The notes: generated by a model not told the origin, from the sequence alone. 64,000 bases of DNA from Panax quinquefolius (GCA_020205615.1 CM035162.1:47710076-47774075); one strand, 5' to 3'. Positions 35,231 to 47,935 are shown, numbered from the stretch's first letter. Program-made: numbers and translations.

Positions 35231-36324
35231 TTCATTAACGATTTAGGTTGCTCCCGACTTTTGAATAGCTTCAATCTTTGCCGGGTCAATGATATTCCAT
35301 GACTTGATACCACGTGCCCAAGGAATGCTACTTCCTCAAGCCAGAACTCACATCTCTTCAACTTGGCATAAAGATTATATTCACGAAGCTTTTGAAGTAT
35401 CAACCTCAAGTGTTGCTCATGATCTTCATGGGTTTTGGAATATATGAGGATGTCATCAATAAAGACGACCACAAAGTGATCCAAATATTCCTTGAATACT
35501 CGGTTCATCATATCCATGAAGGCAGCAGGAGCATTAGTTAATCTAAAGGACATGCCTAGGAATTCATAATGCCCGTACCGAGTTCTGAAAGCCGTCTTTG
35601 GAATGTCATCGGTTCTAATCTTCAATTGGTGATATCCGGAACGAAGATCAATCTTTGAAAAGAATTTGGCTCCTTGCAATCGGGTCAAACAGTCATCAAT
35701 ATGTGGTAATGGGTACCTATTTTTGATGGTGACATGATTCAACTCTCGATAATCAATACAAAGTCGCATACTCCCATCTTTCTTCTGCATGAATAGAACA
35801 GGAGCACCCCAAGGAGAAGTACTAGGACGAATAAAGCCAATGTCTAACAATTCCTGCAGTTGAGTTTTTAACTCCTGAAGTTCAATAGGAGCCATTCGAT
35901 ATGGGGATTTAGAAATGGGTTTTGTACCGGGTTCAAGGTCGATACAAAATTCAATTTCATGCTCTGGGGGTAGGCCAGGAAGTTCTTCAGGGAATACGTC
36001 AGGAAATTCATTAACAATAGAAATATTATTCAAAACTGACGTATTTTTGTTTAGATCTGTGACATGAGCTAAGAAAGCTTGACATCCGTTTTTCAATAAA
36101 CGAATAGCTTTATGGCTTGAGATGACAGTGATTGATTTTAATGGTTTGGTTGCTTGAATTCGCATAATAGGTCGATTAGGAATATGAAAGCTAACAACCT
36201 TACGAAAACAATTAATTTTTGCATGATGAGTAGTTAACCAATCAATCCCTAGAATTACATCAAATGCAAGTATTTTTAATGCAATAAGATCGTCAGGTAA
36301 TGTGTGGGTACCAACTTGAACCAA
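35221..36324 (-). pseudogene. Tekay protease end and reverse transcriptase
   Basis: A 367-aa open segment. [18 protein letters not shown] is the protease end. [20 protein letters not shown] leads into the RT, with [49 protein letters not shown] and [12 protein letters not shown] (FIDD, the catalytic pair). FGLTNAP appears as FRLTNAP. Upstream and downstream frames are shifted. Of all RT copies here this is the best preserved. Confidence 0.9.
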
Positions 36325-36417
36325 ACAAGACTTATAAACCGTGGATGTAATGAAGGTTTCTTACAACGGAGTTTCCACAGATAAGTCAAAGTCTAATTTC
36401 TCCAGAGTTAAATTTAA

Positions 36418-37748
36418 TCAGTGAGCGCAAGTAGGAGAAATAAAAGAATGGGTAGAACCGGTATCAAATAAAGTGCAGACTTCGCTAGAGTTTATGATAA
36501 GCTTACCCGTGATGACCTCATTCGGGTTCCTTGCTTTCTGGGAGGTCATAACAAACGCTCTCCCTTGCACTACCGGCTTTGACTTTTCTGGGACAGCCTT
36601 TGGTGCCTCCATCCTAGCTGAATTTGTCTTCGGTGATCAAGAAAATCGGGCTAAGTGACCTTCTCTTCCACAATTATAACATGCTTTGGATGGCATCGCG
36701 CAATTTGGACTGATGTTTCCCTCCCCTCCGCATTTGAAGCATATGATAGGTGGTCTTTCTCCTTCCTTAACGACGGGTGTTGGTGCTGACGTCTTTCCAT
36801 CATTGTTGAATCTCCTCTTCTTGAAATGTCCATTCTTATTATTTTGGCCCTGATTACCACCAAAGTAGTTACCATTTCTGGCCTGTTGATTCCCTCCACG
36901 CTTGTTGTCACCGCTTCAATGACTGCTCTCACTTGTATTATCATTTTGCCGGCTGCTCTCTTTTGGTTGTGTTAACTCGTTATCGCGCTCCACCAACTGA
37001 GCCCTATTTACATTATCTGAATACAAACACAGTTTATAAGAAATAAGATGTTGATGTATCTCCGGCTTCAAACCTCTTAAAAACATTCGAGCCATTCTCT
37101 CTTTATTATCCACCAAGTGGGACACAAACCGGGATAACTTCGCAAATTTTGCCTCGTATTGCGACACGATCATATTGTTTTGCTCCAATTTGATAAACTC
37201 CACCTCCTTCATGTGACGAATACTTTCGGGAAAGTATTTGTCGTTGAACAGCTTTTAGAACTTCTCCCAAGACATCTTCAAGACAAAGAAAGTTGAGTAC
37301 GCTTTTACCGATTCCCACCAAGAATCGCCTCTTTCACAACATAAAGGCTAAGAAGGGAACCTTTTGCTCCTCGGAGCATCCCAAGACATCAAATATCTTG
37401 GTGATCTGCTTTATCCATGCTTCCACCATAAGTGGTTTTGGCTCTCCCTTAAACTCCGGTGGTCCCAGCTCCTTGAATCGCTTAGCGGTGACCGCCTCGA
37501 GAGTTTCCAAAGAGTGTTCCACCTACATTTTGGACAGAGCCGCTCTCTCGCTTTCTTTATTGCATGAATTGCATAAAGCCTCTGAACAATCTATCATTCA
37601 TCATTTGGTCAGTGTTGTTGTTTGCATGAGGATTGTCGCCTTCCTGATGCATATTTTCCTGATTATTGATATGTGGAGACTCAACGGTCTCTTGTGCTCC
37701 ATTGCTATTCTCAACATTTTCGGATGTTATTTTCAGATACTGCCACAA
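36418..37748 (-). pseudogene. Tekay gag and protease start, frameshifted
   Basis: Pieces: N-terminus (37557-37748); AVTAKRFKELGPPEFKGEP and WIKQITKIFDVLGCSEEQKV (37334-37522); EFIKLEQNNMIVSQYEAKFA and RMFLRGLKPEIHQHL (36916-37212); zinc knuckles (36655-36760); and protease start CTLFDTGSTHSFI (36418-36612). Both knuckles are damaged: the first has Asn for His (CFKCGGEGNISPNC) and the second Ser for the last Cys (CYNCGREGHLARFS). At least four frame changes. Confidence 0.85.
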
Positions 37749-37904
37749 AATAAAGGTTAATTGACATATAACATAATATCTCTAAACTCTGACCAACCAA
37801 TTTAAATATAAAATAAATTTAAGTAGGTCCTACTAGCGAAGGAATTCCCCGTCTCTCCCCTCCTAGTTCTAGTCTCACATCTTAGCCGTGATCATATCCT
37901 AGCT

Positions 37905-37916
37905 TTGATACCAACC
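37905..37916 (-). promoter_or_regulatory. Tekay primer binding site
   Basis: On - TGGTATCAAAGC follows the LTR end GGCGTCACGGT. It resembles the initiator-tRNA-Met type TGGTATCAGAGC with one change. Confidence 0.75.
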
Positions 37917-37917
37917 G

Positions 37918-40394
37918 TGACGCCTCCAAAATTAGGTATACATCACCCATCTTGGGTCGCCAGATATACATGGTACGTAATTCAAATACAACTTACTAAT
38001 ACAACTGTCGTGTACAATACAACAAAACATAAACTGTGAGTTTGAATACAAATATTATCTACTAGAGATTATACAAACTCAAAAGGAGTCTTCATTACTA
38101 TTATTATCACACTATTTCACAGAATAGTGAGGACTACTAATGTTATCCTCCGGACCATCACTCCGCTTCCCGACTCGTCCCATATATATTCTCATTTCAC
38201 AAAGAACAAAGAAAAGAAAGGGTGAGCTCAACTAGTCCAAGAAGAAATATTATGACTAAGATAATGCGTAATAAATTATCATTAGTCTCCAACAATGTTA
38301 AACCGATAAAATATAATAGACATCAAGTTTAATTGCAATCGAAACAAGCAATCCATTAAAAGAGTCAAGTAGAAAATAAAATCTACTATCTTTTATGATT
38401 AAAAAGGTTTTCATCACTTTTATCACCGAGACTCGACAATAAATATTCCACATCATCGAATCACCCCGCACTACTACCAATGATATTCTTTAGTATCACG
38501 ACCACAATTATCCATGCACTATGGGCCAAGAATATTTGTGTATTCATTAATGGTCATGATCATGCCAACAACTCATCCATCAATGCACTACGGCCAATGA
38601 GGACTTTTACCACATCATTTGTAACATTACTACCATGATTAAATCGAATAATCCTCGGTCATAATCATACCAAGTCCATCTATGCACTACAGTGCCACGC
38701 ATTTACTTTCAACATAATATAAACATGAGGATGATGACAATGATATAAGAATTCAATAAAACAAGTTTAAGAATTAATTTGTCCAAGAACTACTAATGTC
38801 CAAATTGCCAACATGATATCGCTTTGCTTTGTAGAGTAAAATTCAAGAATGATCGGGAAGAATATTTCCATGAAAAGATATCGGATGAAGCGCAAATATC
38901 AAGGATATTCTACTAATTTCATGGAGTATAGAAGTCAAAACTTTAACCAACCGAGTATAATAAAGAATGGAAAAACAAAAGAAATCACCATGCATGCGGT
39001 ACTTGCGATGTATGTGTTATTCCAATGTAATACTAAATATCGAAACCGGTCGTCAAAGTTCATTGCACCGACAGATGTTCCAAATGAATAATAAAGAATG
39101 GAATAACAACAAAATCACCATGCATGCGGTATTTAGATATGACAAAGTTTATTCCAATGTAATACTAATAAGGATTTTAATCGTGTCCCACAGAATACGC
39201 ATGTATACGATATTCCAATGTAATAATAGTAAAGACGGAACCAGTCCCATGAGAAAAGCGCATGCATGTGATATTCTAACGTAATAATAAAGACGGAATC
39301 GGTCCCACAGAAAATGCACATACTGAGGATATTCCAATGTAATTGTAAAGACGAAATAATAGAAGAATGTCACCAAGTATAGGGTAGATCACAGATATCT
39401 GAGTTATTCCAATGTAATAATAAGCAATGGAATAACAATGCTTCTTTCATGAATAAGAAAGAATAACACCCCTTACCATAAAAGAACTGAATATAAGAGT
39501 AGTTAAGTAGCAGAAATCTTTTCTTCTTTCTCTCTATAATCTTCTCTCTCTAGAGTTTCAGTGAATTCATAAGAAAATAATGAAAGAATGAGCTTCTATT
39601 TATAGAAAATGAACTGCATAGTAATTAACTCATGAACGGTCCAGATTAATTTACTTTAATCTGACGGTCCATATTTAAAGCAAAATCTTTTAAATAAAAT
39701 ATAATATATTCTATTTATAATCTAATAAAATGAATAACTTTATAAAAGATTTTACTATGCAAACACTATGCAGACACTATGCAAACACTATGCATAATAA
39801 AATATAATATATTCTAATTATTGTCTAATAAAACAGATAGCTTTATAAAAGTATTCTGTTTTATATAAAAAGATTTTACTATGCAAAACACTATGCAGAT
39901 ACTATGCAACACTATGCATAATAGAATATAATATATTCTATTTATAGAATAACTTTATAAAAGTATTCTATTTTATATAAAAAGATTTTCTGTATTATTA
40001 CATTAATAATACCAACAAAACTGAGTGACTTATCACGTAAGCATCAATAATCAATACCGTGTGCTACTATGCAACCACGCGTATTATTGTACTTTTAACA
40101 CCCAGTGTTTCAACAGTTAACGATAAAACTTCCGTCGTTATTTTTATAAAGTATTTTTGTCGTTTTCTCAATCCGACAATAATTCGTTGTGGGGTCCACC
40201 AATGATTGTGTCGTTGTACTAATATTCCCTGTTAAAACGAATATTCCCCGACCAATCGAATATTATATAACAACTTACGTACTTTGAAAAATTTATAAAT
40301 ATTACTCACAACTATTATATCAATTTAACTCCATAATATTCAAAACTAATATTTATAGAAAATTCTTCTTTATTCAAAAAGTTGGGATTTTACA
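37918..40394 (-). repeat. 5' LTR of - strand Tekay element
   Basis: About 2.48 kb. It has the U3 repeats GCATAGTGTTTG (39755-39790, 39885-39920 as complement), a TATA box and a string of ~60-80-bp units with GGAATATC/TTGGAATAAC in the transcribed part (38990-39430). Confidence 0.85.
39596..39604 (-). promoter_or_regulatory. TATA box of Tekay 5' LTR (- strand)
   Basis: CTATTTATA on + reads TATAAATAG on -. It is followed by GAAGCTCATT and a CTCTAGAGAGAG stretch, as in the + copies at 52309 and 58073. Confidence 0.6.
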
Positions 40395-40844
40395 TATATA
40401 TATATATATTTATATATATATATATTATATCTTATTATTTACTTAATAAATTAATTTCAAAAGATATCTAAAAGCCATAAGGCTTTGTTTGGCAAACCAT
40501 TAAAAATTAAATGATTAATATACTTAAACCTTGTTTGGCAAAACTAAATTAAAATTACTTTAATTTATTTTTATAACTCTTATAATATAGTTATTTGTCA
40601 CACTTTATTTAATAACAATTTATTAAATAAATTACTTAATCATATAACTCAATCCATCCAACACATTAATTATTTCACAAATAAATAATTAACTAATCAC
40701 ATTAATTATTTAGCAAATAAATAATTAACTAAATCAACTCAATCAAATTGAACAATTATTTATTCAATAATAAACACATCCAATAAATATTTATAAAAAT
40801 CAATAAATATTTATAATTTACACTTCAAAAACTGGAATGTTACA
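40395..40844 (-). other. Solo-LTR segment 3 with TA microsatellite
   Basis: TA run at 40395-40430, the other half of the microsatellite at 30930-30966, then AT-rich noncoding DNA to the LTR end. CTTTGTTTGGCAAACCAT and CTTGTTTGGCAAAACTAA form a short direct repeat. Confidence 0.6.
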
Positions 40845-41005
40845 ATTGATGCTTACGTAAGAAATCACTCAGTTATACTCAATTATTTCTACAGTAATTG
40901 TTGCATCATATCTCTCATATTATTGATTCAATTATTGGCACAGTATCATCTGCATAATATTTTATATTATTAAATCAATAATTGAGATGACAAAGTTATT
41001 CATAT
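40845..41005 (+). repeat. Continuation of the Tekay 3' LTR begun at 23417
   Basis: TSD ATTGA, then TGCTTACGTAAGAAATCACTCAG, which continues the Tekay LTR as in ATTGATGCTTATGTGA at about 51931. It is cut at 41005 by the next element; CATAT at 41001-41005 is the likely left TSD of that element. Confidence 0.75.
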
Positions 41006-42369
41006 TGTAACGCCCCCAAATTCAGGTACTTGAAACCCGAACTCAGTGCTTTACGATACCATTTCTATGAGCGGAATAATACTAATAATAATAACAATAA
41101 TATAAATATAAAACTTAACTTACATTTATCAGAGTCTATTCCCAAGTACGCAACCTTTACTATGATTCTTTACATGATATATAATACATATCATTATATT
41201 AGTACAGTCTAACTATTACAAAAGATACCATCAAACATATTTGTTTGCTTTCCTTTTTCACTTGTTCTTATCTGAACCTTCGGGTTGAACATGCCTAGCT
41301 AAAACATTTAAATTTAAAGCAAGAATGAGCATTTGGGTGCCTAGTAAGTAATAACAATTAGAAATATAATTAGCTGAAAGAAATAAATATTTTCTTTGTA
41401 CATCACTTCTACAACGAATTTATAGTTGTGAAGTAAACTGAACCGATAATAATAACATAACAATTTTATCTCAAATTTTTGAAACTACGTATTGACTATA
41501 TATATAGGGTAGTTGACATACTATGAACATTGTTTTAAATTTTCGATAAGGTTAGACAGAACTTCATCTGCAAACCGTCATAGCTTACGGGCACGAGGGT
41601 GTACATCCTATGGACCTCAGATTGATCAATACTACATTACAAGATCAATAGGATCGTTCACTCATCCCACCTTGGGCGATAAAAGTTTTTCCTAGATCGG
41701 GATGTTCATACTTTAGTCCGAATCCAACCAAAACAATTTGATTGGATACAAAAGGTTTTTTATCATTTCAACGATATTTCAAAATCCTGTCTAGATAATC
41801 AAATAGCTTAGAGGAAACTTATATATATATATATATCAACATGTGATTAAATACAATGATTATCCAAGTGGGGACACTTGTATAACCATATTTCAAATCG
41901 ATTTAATAAAATATATATATTAGTTATATAATATAATATTATGTTGATAATCAATGATCGGATATAATATATATGACAATAGGGTTAATAATCTAGTACA
42001 ATAATAATATAATTCTGAAACTTCTTACTCATATCCATTGCATAAAGGAAATGTAAATGTAAGATATTTGCCTGATGCGCTGCTTACAGTTCGTAACTTA
42101 GTTCTATCTTTATATAACACCTATCAGTAATAATATCATTTTACTGATTAGAATAACATATCTCAACATATAATACTGCGTATTGCAGTCAGCACATAAC
42201 CTAATCACATTGTCTCATATGTTTAACAACCATCGAATCACAAATAAACACATATCTAATCAAATTATCTAAGTCCGGATCAATTTCTAAAACACGCTTT
42301 GCAGATTGTCTTGTGGATTTATCGGCAATTATCGAGTGTAAGACTCTATCCTCAGAACTTTATATCGAC

Positions 42370-43580
42370 CATATTATTTTTAAACGACTTATAATAATTT
42401 TTAAACATTTATTATAATTTATCGCTGAATTTTCAAACATCGAAATCATTATTAAATGATTTAAATATTAAACAATTCTATTATCATTAATATTTAATTA
42501 ATATTAAACTATTAATGAAACCATTGCTAAAATATTAAAGTTATTTATAATAACTTAGAATATTTTTAAAGTATTTATATTACCTTTAAATGATTTTTAA
42601 AACATTTTAAATCATTTTCAAATAATTATCATTAATATTAAAGTATTACCGCATTATCTATCAAAATATTAAAAGTCATTAATTATAACATAAAATATTT
42701 TTATTTCATTAATATCCTTATTAAATGATTTTAAATAAATAAAACCATTTCAAAACTATTTATTTAATATAATTATTAAATAAACTTAATATTATTTATT
42801 ATTAAATTAATATCATTAATATTAAATTATTAATGAAATTATCCTTTAAATATTAAAAGTTATATTTTATAACTTAAAATATCTTTAAACAATTTATTAT
42901 CATTTACAATGATTTTTATAATATTACAATTATTTTTAAAATAATTTGTTTAATATAATTATTAAATAACTTTAACATCATTAATAGTAAATAATTAATG
43001 AGATTTTCCTTTAAATATTGAAAGTTATATTTTATAACTTCAAATATTTTTAAACTATTTATTTTCCTTTAAAATGATTTTTCCAATATTAAAATCATTT
43101 TTAAATTAATTGATCTAATATAATTATTAAATAAATCTAATAGCATTAATGTTAAATAATTAATATTTTCATGACAAAAATATCAAAAGTTATATTTATA
43201 ACTTAAAATACTTTTATAACCTTTAAATCATTTTTCTATAATTTTTAAATCATTAATTCTATTTTTCGAAATTTATTTAATATATTCAATAAATGACTTA
43301 ATTATCATTAATATTAATTAATTAATGAAATTCATCACAAAATATTAAAATTATCAAAATAACTTAAATTAATTTTTATACAATAATATAATTTTAAATG
43401 ATTTTTTATGTATTTTAAATTAAATACTTTTAATATTCCAAAAATATTAAATATTTATGAAATATATTCAAAATAATTAAAAACTAATTTTCGGATTATA
43501 AAATAATTTATTTTGTATTTTTAATAATTAAAAACTAAATTTTCTTTTAATTCAATAAAAATAATTAATTTTAAAAATAA
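42370..43580. repeat. AT-rich degenerate tandem repeats, ~165-190 bp period
   Basis: Recurring blocks of TAATATAATTATTAAATAA, TTATAACTTAAAATATTTTT and TTAATGAAATT are spaced about 165-190 bp (for example near 42768, 42954 and 43119). The matching region of the other LTR is 49380-50600. Confidence 0.75.
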
Positions 43581-43583
43581 AAT

Positions 43584-43609
43584 GTCGCTAAAGACTGCCT
43601 TTAGCGACA
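43584..43609. repeat. Short perfect hairpin
   Basis: TGTCGCTAAA and TTTAGCGACA are inverted with a 6-7 bp loop. In the other LTR (50622-50647) one stem base differs. Confidence 0.85.
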
Positions 43610-44791
43610 TAACCATCGCTATAGGTGTTCTTCATGTTCTTGAGCATTCATAAGGCATTTTCGACTTGCCTTCTTTGACCAAGTGTAAAACAGTGTGTAT
43701 TGTGTTTCTGGGAATGATTTTGGTCATAACTTGTAGTAATAGTACCATACTACAAGCTCCAACAATCAACAAGATCAAACAGTAACGAACTACGGAGATC
43801 TAAGTCTCCAAAGTACCTGTTAGAGCTGATATGGGTTTCTGGGTAACCCAGAAACCCAGATAGTTTCATGGTGTCATTTTGAGGCTCGATTATCATTATG
43901 TTCTAGTAATCAAAATGATGTTATTAAAGTTTAAATGTATACTGCATGTGTCAAGGAACAATTATAAACCACGATCTCAGTCCAATAACATCAGATTCGT
44001 AAGATATGATACGGTCAACCATTGTCAGAAACTTTGTCTAACAAGTTTCTGGGTTCCAGAAACGTAAAATAGTGCGAGTGGTCTAGTTTGACCACCTATT
44101 ACGTTCGATATGTTGATGTTATAAGGTATCTAAAGGCATGTAACTATAATACAGACAACAGGCTACACATATATTACTACAAAAACAACAAACTACATAA
44201 CACCCGACAAATATTGGCTTTGAAACATGTTGTCAGACGCTGTTCATACGTTCTGGGTTACCCAAAATTTTACTTGGTCATGGTTGGTCAACGACCTTTG
44301 ACCATCAATATCTATCAATACATACATGATCTGGCCCTTCTATGAGTTGCAGAACACAGATCTGATGACATACTACAAGCATCAACCTTTAAACAACAAA
44401 TCACATAAACAGGATGAGAGTTACAGGGTCTGACATTCGTTGTCAGACCACAAAATTTTTTTTCCCAGATTTTAAAAAACTTAAATTTCGAGCACTTTGA
44501 TGTTGTGGATCTAACATGTGCCAACCCAGATCACTTATTTAGACTCCATAATACATATATAACACAAAAAACTTAACATCTAACACAAGATTAAAAGTCA
44601 GATTTTGGTTTTTAAGTTATACCTTTCTTGATCAAATCCTTGAATCTAAGCCTCTGATTTGTTGTGGGTGTTAGTGGGGCTTGCTTGTGGGACTGATATG
44701 CTAACTATTTTCGTGGGTCTTGAGATAGAGAGACTTTGTGGAGTGTAAGAGCACAAATGGGCTAAATAAATGGAATTTCTCTCTCTTAATC

Positions 44792-44801
44792 TATATATAT
44801 A
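44792..44801 (-). promoter_or_regulatory. Possible TATA box of long-LTR element
   Basis: TATATATA on -, followed by GATTAAGAGAGAGAAATTCC. It lies about 1.4 kb into the LTR, downstream of the telobox-like cluster. Same position in the second LTR (60101-60110). Confidence 0.4.
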
Positions 44802-44993
44802 CTAAGCTAGATGTATTGTATGGCTGGAAAAGTGGCTGATCAGTTGGTATATGTTAGTCACATGATCAACATTTTAGGTTACCAACTACAAATTTGGTAT
44901 GATTTGCAAGCAACCTAATAAATAATGCAAGAAGGGTAGTTTGGTCTTTTGCATTTTCAATTTAATGGCATTATGGTAAACATGGAAAACCCT

Positions 44994-45772
44994 TAGGGTT
45001 TAACCCTAAGGTTTAGCACAGATTTTTTTTTGTAGGATTTCTAGAATTTTATAATTATGGTAAAAATAAAAATTTTAGTTTCTTAAAATTGCAAATTAGG
45101 TTTTTCTTAAATTAGTTTAGGTTTCTAATGATATAAACTTACATATTAACTTTAAAGACTTACTGATTAGCATTAAATTGACTAAATTAGCAATTAACTT
45201 TTCCATTTAGCAATTAGGGTTTTCCATTTGGAAATTAGGGTTTCAAAAATAAGAATTAGGGTTTAATTATAAATATTAGGATTTTCTAGAAATTTAATAT
45301 TTCTAAATATTAATTAGGGTTTACCTAATCAATATAAAATTCTATAATACTTCACCTTAATCGTAATCACACAGTTACATAGCAGTTTCGAACTCAAATT
45401 GAGTTTTAAATTAGGGTTTCTAATTAAGGTTTCTAACTTTTAGAAATTATGGTTTATAATTTAGAAAAATAATAAGGGTTTATACAAAAAAATAATTAGG
45501 GTTTTGAATAATTAAGATTCTCCCTAATTATGGTTGATACCTTTATTACCGGTCATTTCCCTTGTTAACATGATTACATAACAGTCTTAAGCTGGCATCC
45601 GACTTTTTTTGAATTAGGGTTTAACATCTTAATACTAGGGTTTTCTATTTTTCCATCCAAACTGTTTCACAAATTAATATTACACACATAATACACATAT
45701 CTATAATACTGACAAATAATAATATAATATTATTATTCTCATTCCTTGATCAAAAATCCAAAATTAGGGTTT
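44994..45772 (-). promoter_or_regulatory. Telobox-like cluster in U3
   Basis: AAACCCTAA on - occurs exactly at 44994, 45215, 45235, 45256, 45314, 45411, 45496, 45614 and 45764 (as TTAGGGTTT on +). The cluster is kept in the other LTR. Such motifs in plant promoters are bound by Myb-like telomere-repeat factors. Confidence 0.55.
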
Positions 45773-46182
45773 GGATTCTATATCTGATTTATCTGGCATA
45801 TTTACCTTTATTAATTAAGTTAAAATAATTAACTTAATTAATATAAATTAAATTCAAATAATAAAATAAAATAATTATTATAATAATTCTAATAACCATT
45901 TCATAGATTATTTAAATAATATAATTATCATATTTTCATGTAACATAATGAATAAAATCATTTTTATCAGAATTAATTATTATAACAATATAATTTATAA
46001 TGATCAATAATCCTAAAATAAAATTAATTGTAATCATTCATGTAATAAATATTTTTTTATTCATCACATAAATACATATGCTTTATCTTGTACAAATCCC
46101 CATCCTTAAAATAAAAAATAAATAAAAAAATTTATACGCAAAATTTTTGATTTAATTATATAGAAAATATCGGGTTGTTACA

Positions 46183-46198
46183 TTCACCATCCCTTATA
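46183..46198 (-). promoter_or_regulatory. Polypurine tract of long-LTR element
   Basis: On - ATAAGGGATGGTGAA precedes the LTR start. Confidence 0.65.
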
Positions 46199-46365
46199 AA
46201 GATTTCGTCCCCGGAATCACCGTTTTAAAACCTATATATACACAGGTACATAGCATACACAATCATTGCAAGTAGATCTCGATCAAAATTGATCGAACTG
46301 ATATTTTACTATTCAACATAAAGCTTATCTATCTGCTTATACGGAAAATTGATTTCTAATAGAAC

Positions 46366-46958
46366 TCAATTTCCTCCTTCAAAATAATTTAATATATATA
46401 AGAAAATAATATATAAGAAAGAAAAATTTGTTCGAATAATACCTGGAGTTGCATCCTCGGCTGCTACAGTTTCTTGAACGGTCATGTTGAAGACGTTTGT
46501 GGTTGATTTCGTTGGTTTGTTTGTTGATGTTGGTCCCGTCGTCACCAATGTCCTGCTACCTTTCCTTGTTTGCGCATTCCTTGCCTCCCTTCTCCTTCTT
46601 GGACAGTCTTTCACCTTATACTCCATTGATTCACACTTAAAACACACAGACTTGCCCTTTATCTCCTTTCCTTTTATCGTATAGGTGACAAAGCTGTCTT
46701 TTGCCCCTCCGTTATCCTAGCTATCACAAACGTTGCTACAGGGTCAGTTGATCCTCTAAAAATCGACAAGACGACGCCTTTTGAAGTCTTTGGACGTCAA
46801 ATCGATCGATTATCTGGCCGATCTTCTGCATGATCGGTATTCCGCTCGCATAGCTTTGATCGTCCATATTCGCAAAATTACGTGGTTTCGTCCGGTTGTC
46901 CTCTAGCTTTGTTGACCGATTCATTTATCCTTGGGTTTCGTTTGCGTCTTGGCGGCAT
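46366..46958 (-). pseudogene. Truncated chromovirus-type gag
   Basis: On - it begins MPPRRKRNPRINE (ATG at 46956-46958). After a frame break it reads MDDQSYASGIPIM and IIDRFDVQRLQKASSC. It then passes almost directly to the nucleocapsid KSVCFKCESMEYKVKDCPRR. The knuckle C-FK-C-ESME-Y-KVKD-C has Tyr in place of His. The capsid core is missing, so about 190 codons remain of an expected several hundred. It cannot form a normal particle. Confidence 0.75.
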
Positions 46959-47920
46959 TATCATAATTTATTCTTTATTAACTTACATTCTAAACCTTAT
47001 CACACACGCTTGGCATATAACACAAAATTTTCTATTCAAATAGTCATGTACTCAAAATATTAGATTTTAAAAACTTGGTTTACCGTATTAACAAATATTT
47101 AGATAAATATCTACTATCTTTGTACAAACTTATTTTATTAATCCCATATAAATTCATACTCATAACACTTGACATACTATAACACATACTGCTTTAAACA
47201 TTCGTTATCCCTTTATGACTCAAAATTCGGGAATCTCTGTTACAACTTATACAAAATTTGAAAAATATTACCTTATACAAACATACCTATCATATACATA
47301 ACATAGAATCATACATATCCAAGTAATACTAGTACTACTTATTTCTTACGCCTCCACTAAGGATCAATGGCTTACTAATCTGTCTATTCCTATTATCCTC
47401 AATAATCCATTCACACCTAACTATACCTAGTTCGTCCAACTTACCATACATTATGAGTTTAAGAACTCACCATAAAATATGAGTTTAAGAACTCGACATT
47501 GACCACATATTCTTTAACTATACTTTACCAATCAGTTATACTATCGTTTCAGGGTCCGGTACTATACTTTTTAAAATAACCACCTCATTGAGGTAGCTTT
47601 CAATGTGAGCCTCTATTTCAGCTACTGGCTTTGATATTGGCTCGGTTATGGAGATCGACTCCTTCTTTACGACCTGAGGGTATCCTAATATTTTTTTTTC
47701 CTATCTGACATCTACACACTTAAGTTATCCTGCTTATCAACTAATATATACATACAGCAAATAATAGTTTTATACAAATTATCTTTTATTTTGTTTGACA
47801 ATGAATTTATTCAATTCATCTTCTTTAAAACTCTATTTAAGTTATTTGTATTTTCAAAGTTTCCCTCTATTCCAAGGTTATAGCCTAAGGTCTAACCCAC
47901 CTAAGGTTTTTAACCCTAAA
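46959..47920 (-). other. Leader of long-LTR element
   Basis: About 0.96 kb without a supported gene. A 20-odd-bp duplication, ATGAGTTTAAGAACTC, occurs at about 47453 and 47479. Confidence 0.55.
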
Positions 47921-47932
47921 GCTCTGATACCA
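47921..47932 (-). promoter_or_regulatory. Primer binding site of long-LTR element
   Basis: On - TGGTATCAGAGC, complementary to the 3' end of initiator tRNA-Met, three bases from the LTR end. Confidence 0.85.
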
Positions 47933-47935
47933 TGT

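Larger units (their letters stand above)
30967..40394 (-). mobile_element. Tekay-type chromovirus, full-length but decayed
   Basis: On - the order is 5' LTR (37918-40394), PBS, gag, protease, RT, RNase H, integrase with chromodomain, polypurine tract, 3' LTR (30967-33074). LTR ends read TGTAAAA..CAACTTTTTG and GGCGTCAC. The element sits within a TA microsatellite, so the TSD is a TA-type 5-mer that cannot be fixed exactly. Total about 9.4 kb. Frameshifts and stops make it non-coding, but all domains are represented. Confidence 0.9.
23772..40844 (-). mobile_element. Solo LTR (- strand), split by two nested insertions
   Basis: The + strand left end TGTGACACCCCTAAATCC and right end CTGGAATGTTACA give a TG..CA LTR on -. 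Both sides carry the direct repeat ATTGA (23767-23771 and 40845-40849), and the host Tekay LTR resumes exactly after it. Own sequence is 23772-25268, about 29661-30966 and 40395-40844, about 3.2 kb. No internal domain or second LTR is seen, so it is best read as a solo LTR. Confidence 0.7.
41006..46182 (-). repeat. 3' LTR of long-LTR element
   Basis: On - it starts TGTAACAACCCGATATTTTC (46182) and ends GGGGGCGTTACA (41006). It holds telobox-like motifs, a TATA-like site, a hairpin and a very AT-rich degenerate tandem region. Short + strand frames such as 43879-44067 and 44088-44345 are conserved in the other LTR but are explained by LTR identity. Confidence 0.9.

Noticed and set aside
44088..44345. 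85-codon frame conserved at 51132-51389
   Set aside because: Both copies lie at the same place in the two LTRs and run antisense to the element. LTR identity at insertion explains the conservation; there is no recognised domain.
44994..45772. Interstitial telomere
   Set aside because: The TTAGGGTTT words are spaced apart and not in tandem, and they recur in the other LTR, so they are part of the LTR.
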